This document shows positions 6,209 to 6,214 of a stretch of DNA of 6,214 bases, in pieces (the stretch's first letter is position 1; every line of letters starts with the position of its first letter). Made by a program: the position numbers and the translations under genes. Below the pieces are notes generated by a model that searched no databases, was not told the origin of the DNA, and was given only the letters and a program-made list of their open reading frames with translations. This DNA is from a bacterium (GTDB taxonomy: Bacteria; Spirochaetota; Spirochaetia; Treponematales; Rectinemataceae): contig JAKALZ010000124.1 in assembly GCA_021813065.1 (NCBI GenBank), forward strand, positions 1 to 6,214, given 5' to 3'.

Positions 6209-6214
6209 GATCGG

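Overview
The window comes from a diderm (Gram-negative-type) bacterium. Two genes encode Sec-exported proteins that look like outer-membrane beta-barrels. Most of the sequence is GC-rich. The style of the two barrel proteins reminds me of Spirochaetota, but that is a weak, memory-based inference and nothing in the window fixes the taxonomy.

Layout, left to right: (1) the 5' end of a glutamate racemase gene (murI), minus strand, cut by the window edge. (2) A minus-strand cluster, transcribed right to left: a TetR-family regulator, an HSL-type alpha/beta-hydrolase 14 bp downstream, and an exported SIMPL (DUF541) protein whose ATG overlaps the hydrolase stop as ATGA. This is very probably one operon, with the regulator first and likely autoregulated. 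A 9-bp-stem hairpin lies between the SIMPL gene and murI. (3) An AT-rich 223-bp spacer with the TetR promoter, a 10-bp direct repeat and the terminator of the next gene. (4) A 594-residue probable outer-membrane barrel, minus strand. (5) A 168-bp divergent control region. (6) A second probable barrel, plus strand, whose frame closes 6 bases before the window ends.

The two barrel genes diverge from one spacer. By eye their proteins align from the N-terminal domain through the barrel, so they look like distant homologues, with resemblance to Wzi-like capsule-assembly or porin barrels. The second protein stops about 100 residues short of where the first ends. The stop lies just after a GGGCCCC run, and adding one base there restores both an open frame and the alignment, so a frameshift (real or a sequence error) is likely.

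No mobile element, CRISPR array, tRNA or rRNA was seen. I do not see a clearly new multi-gene system. The most distinctive items are the divergent homologous barrel pair with its probable frameshift, and the TetR-hydrolase-SIMPL operon.
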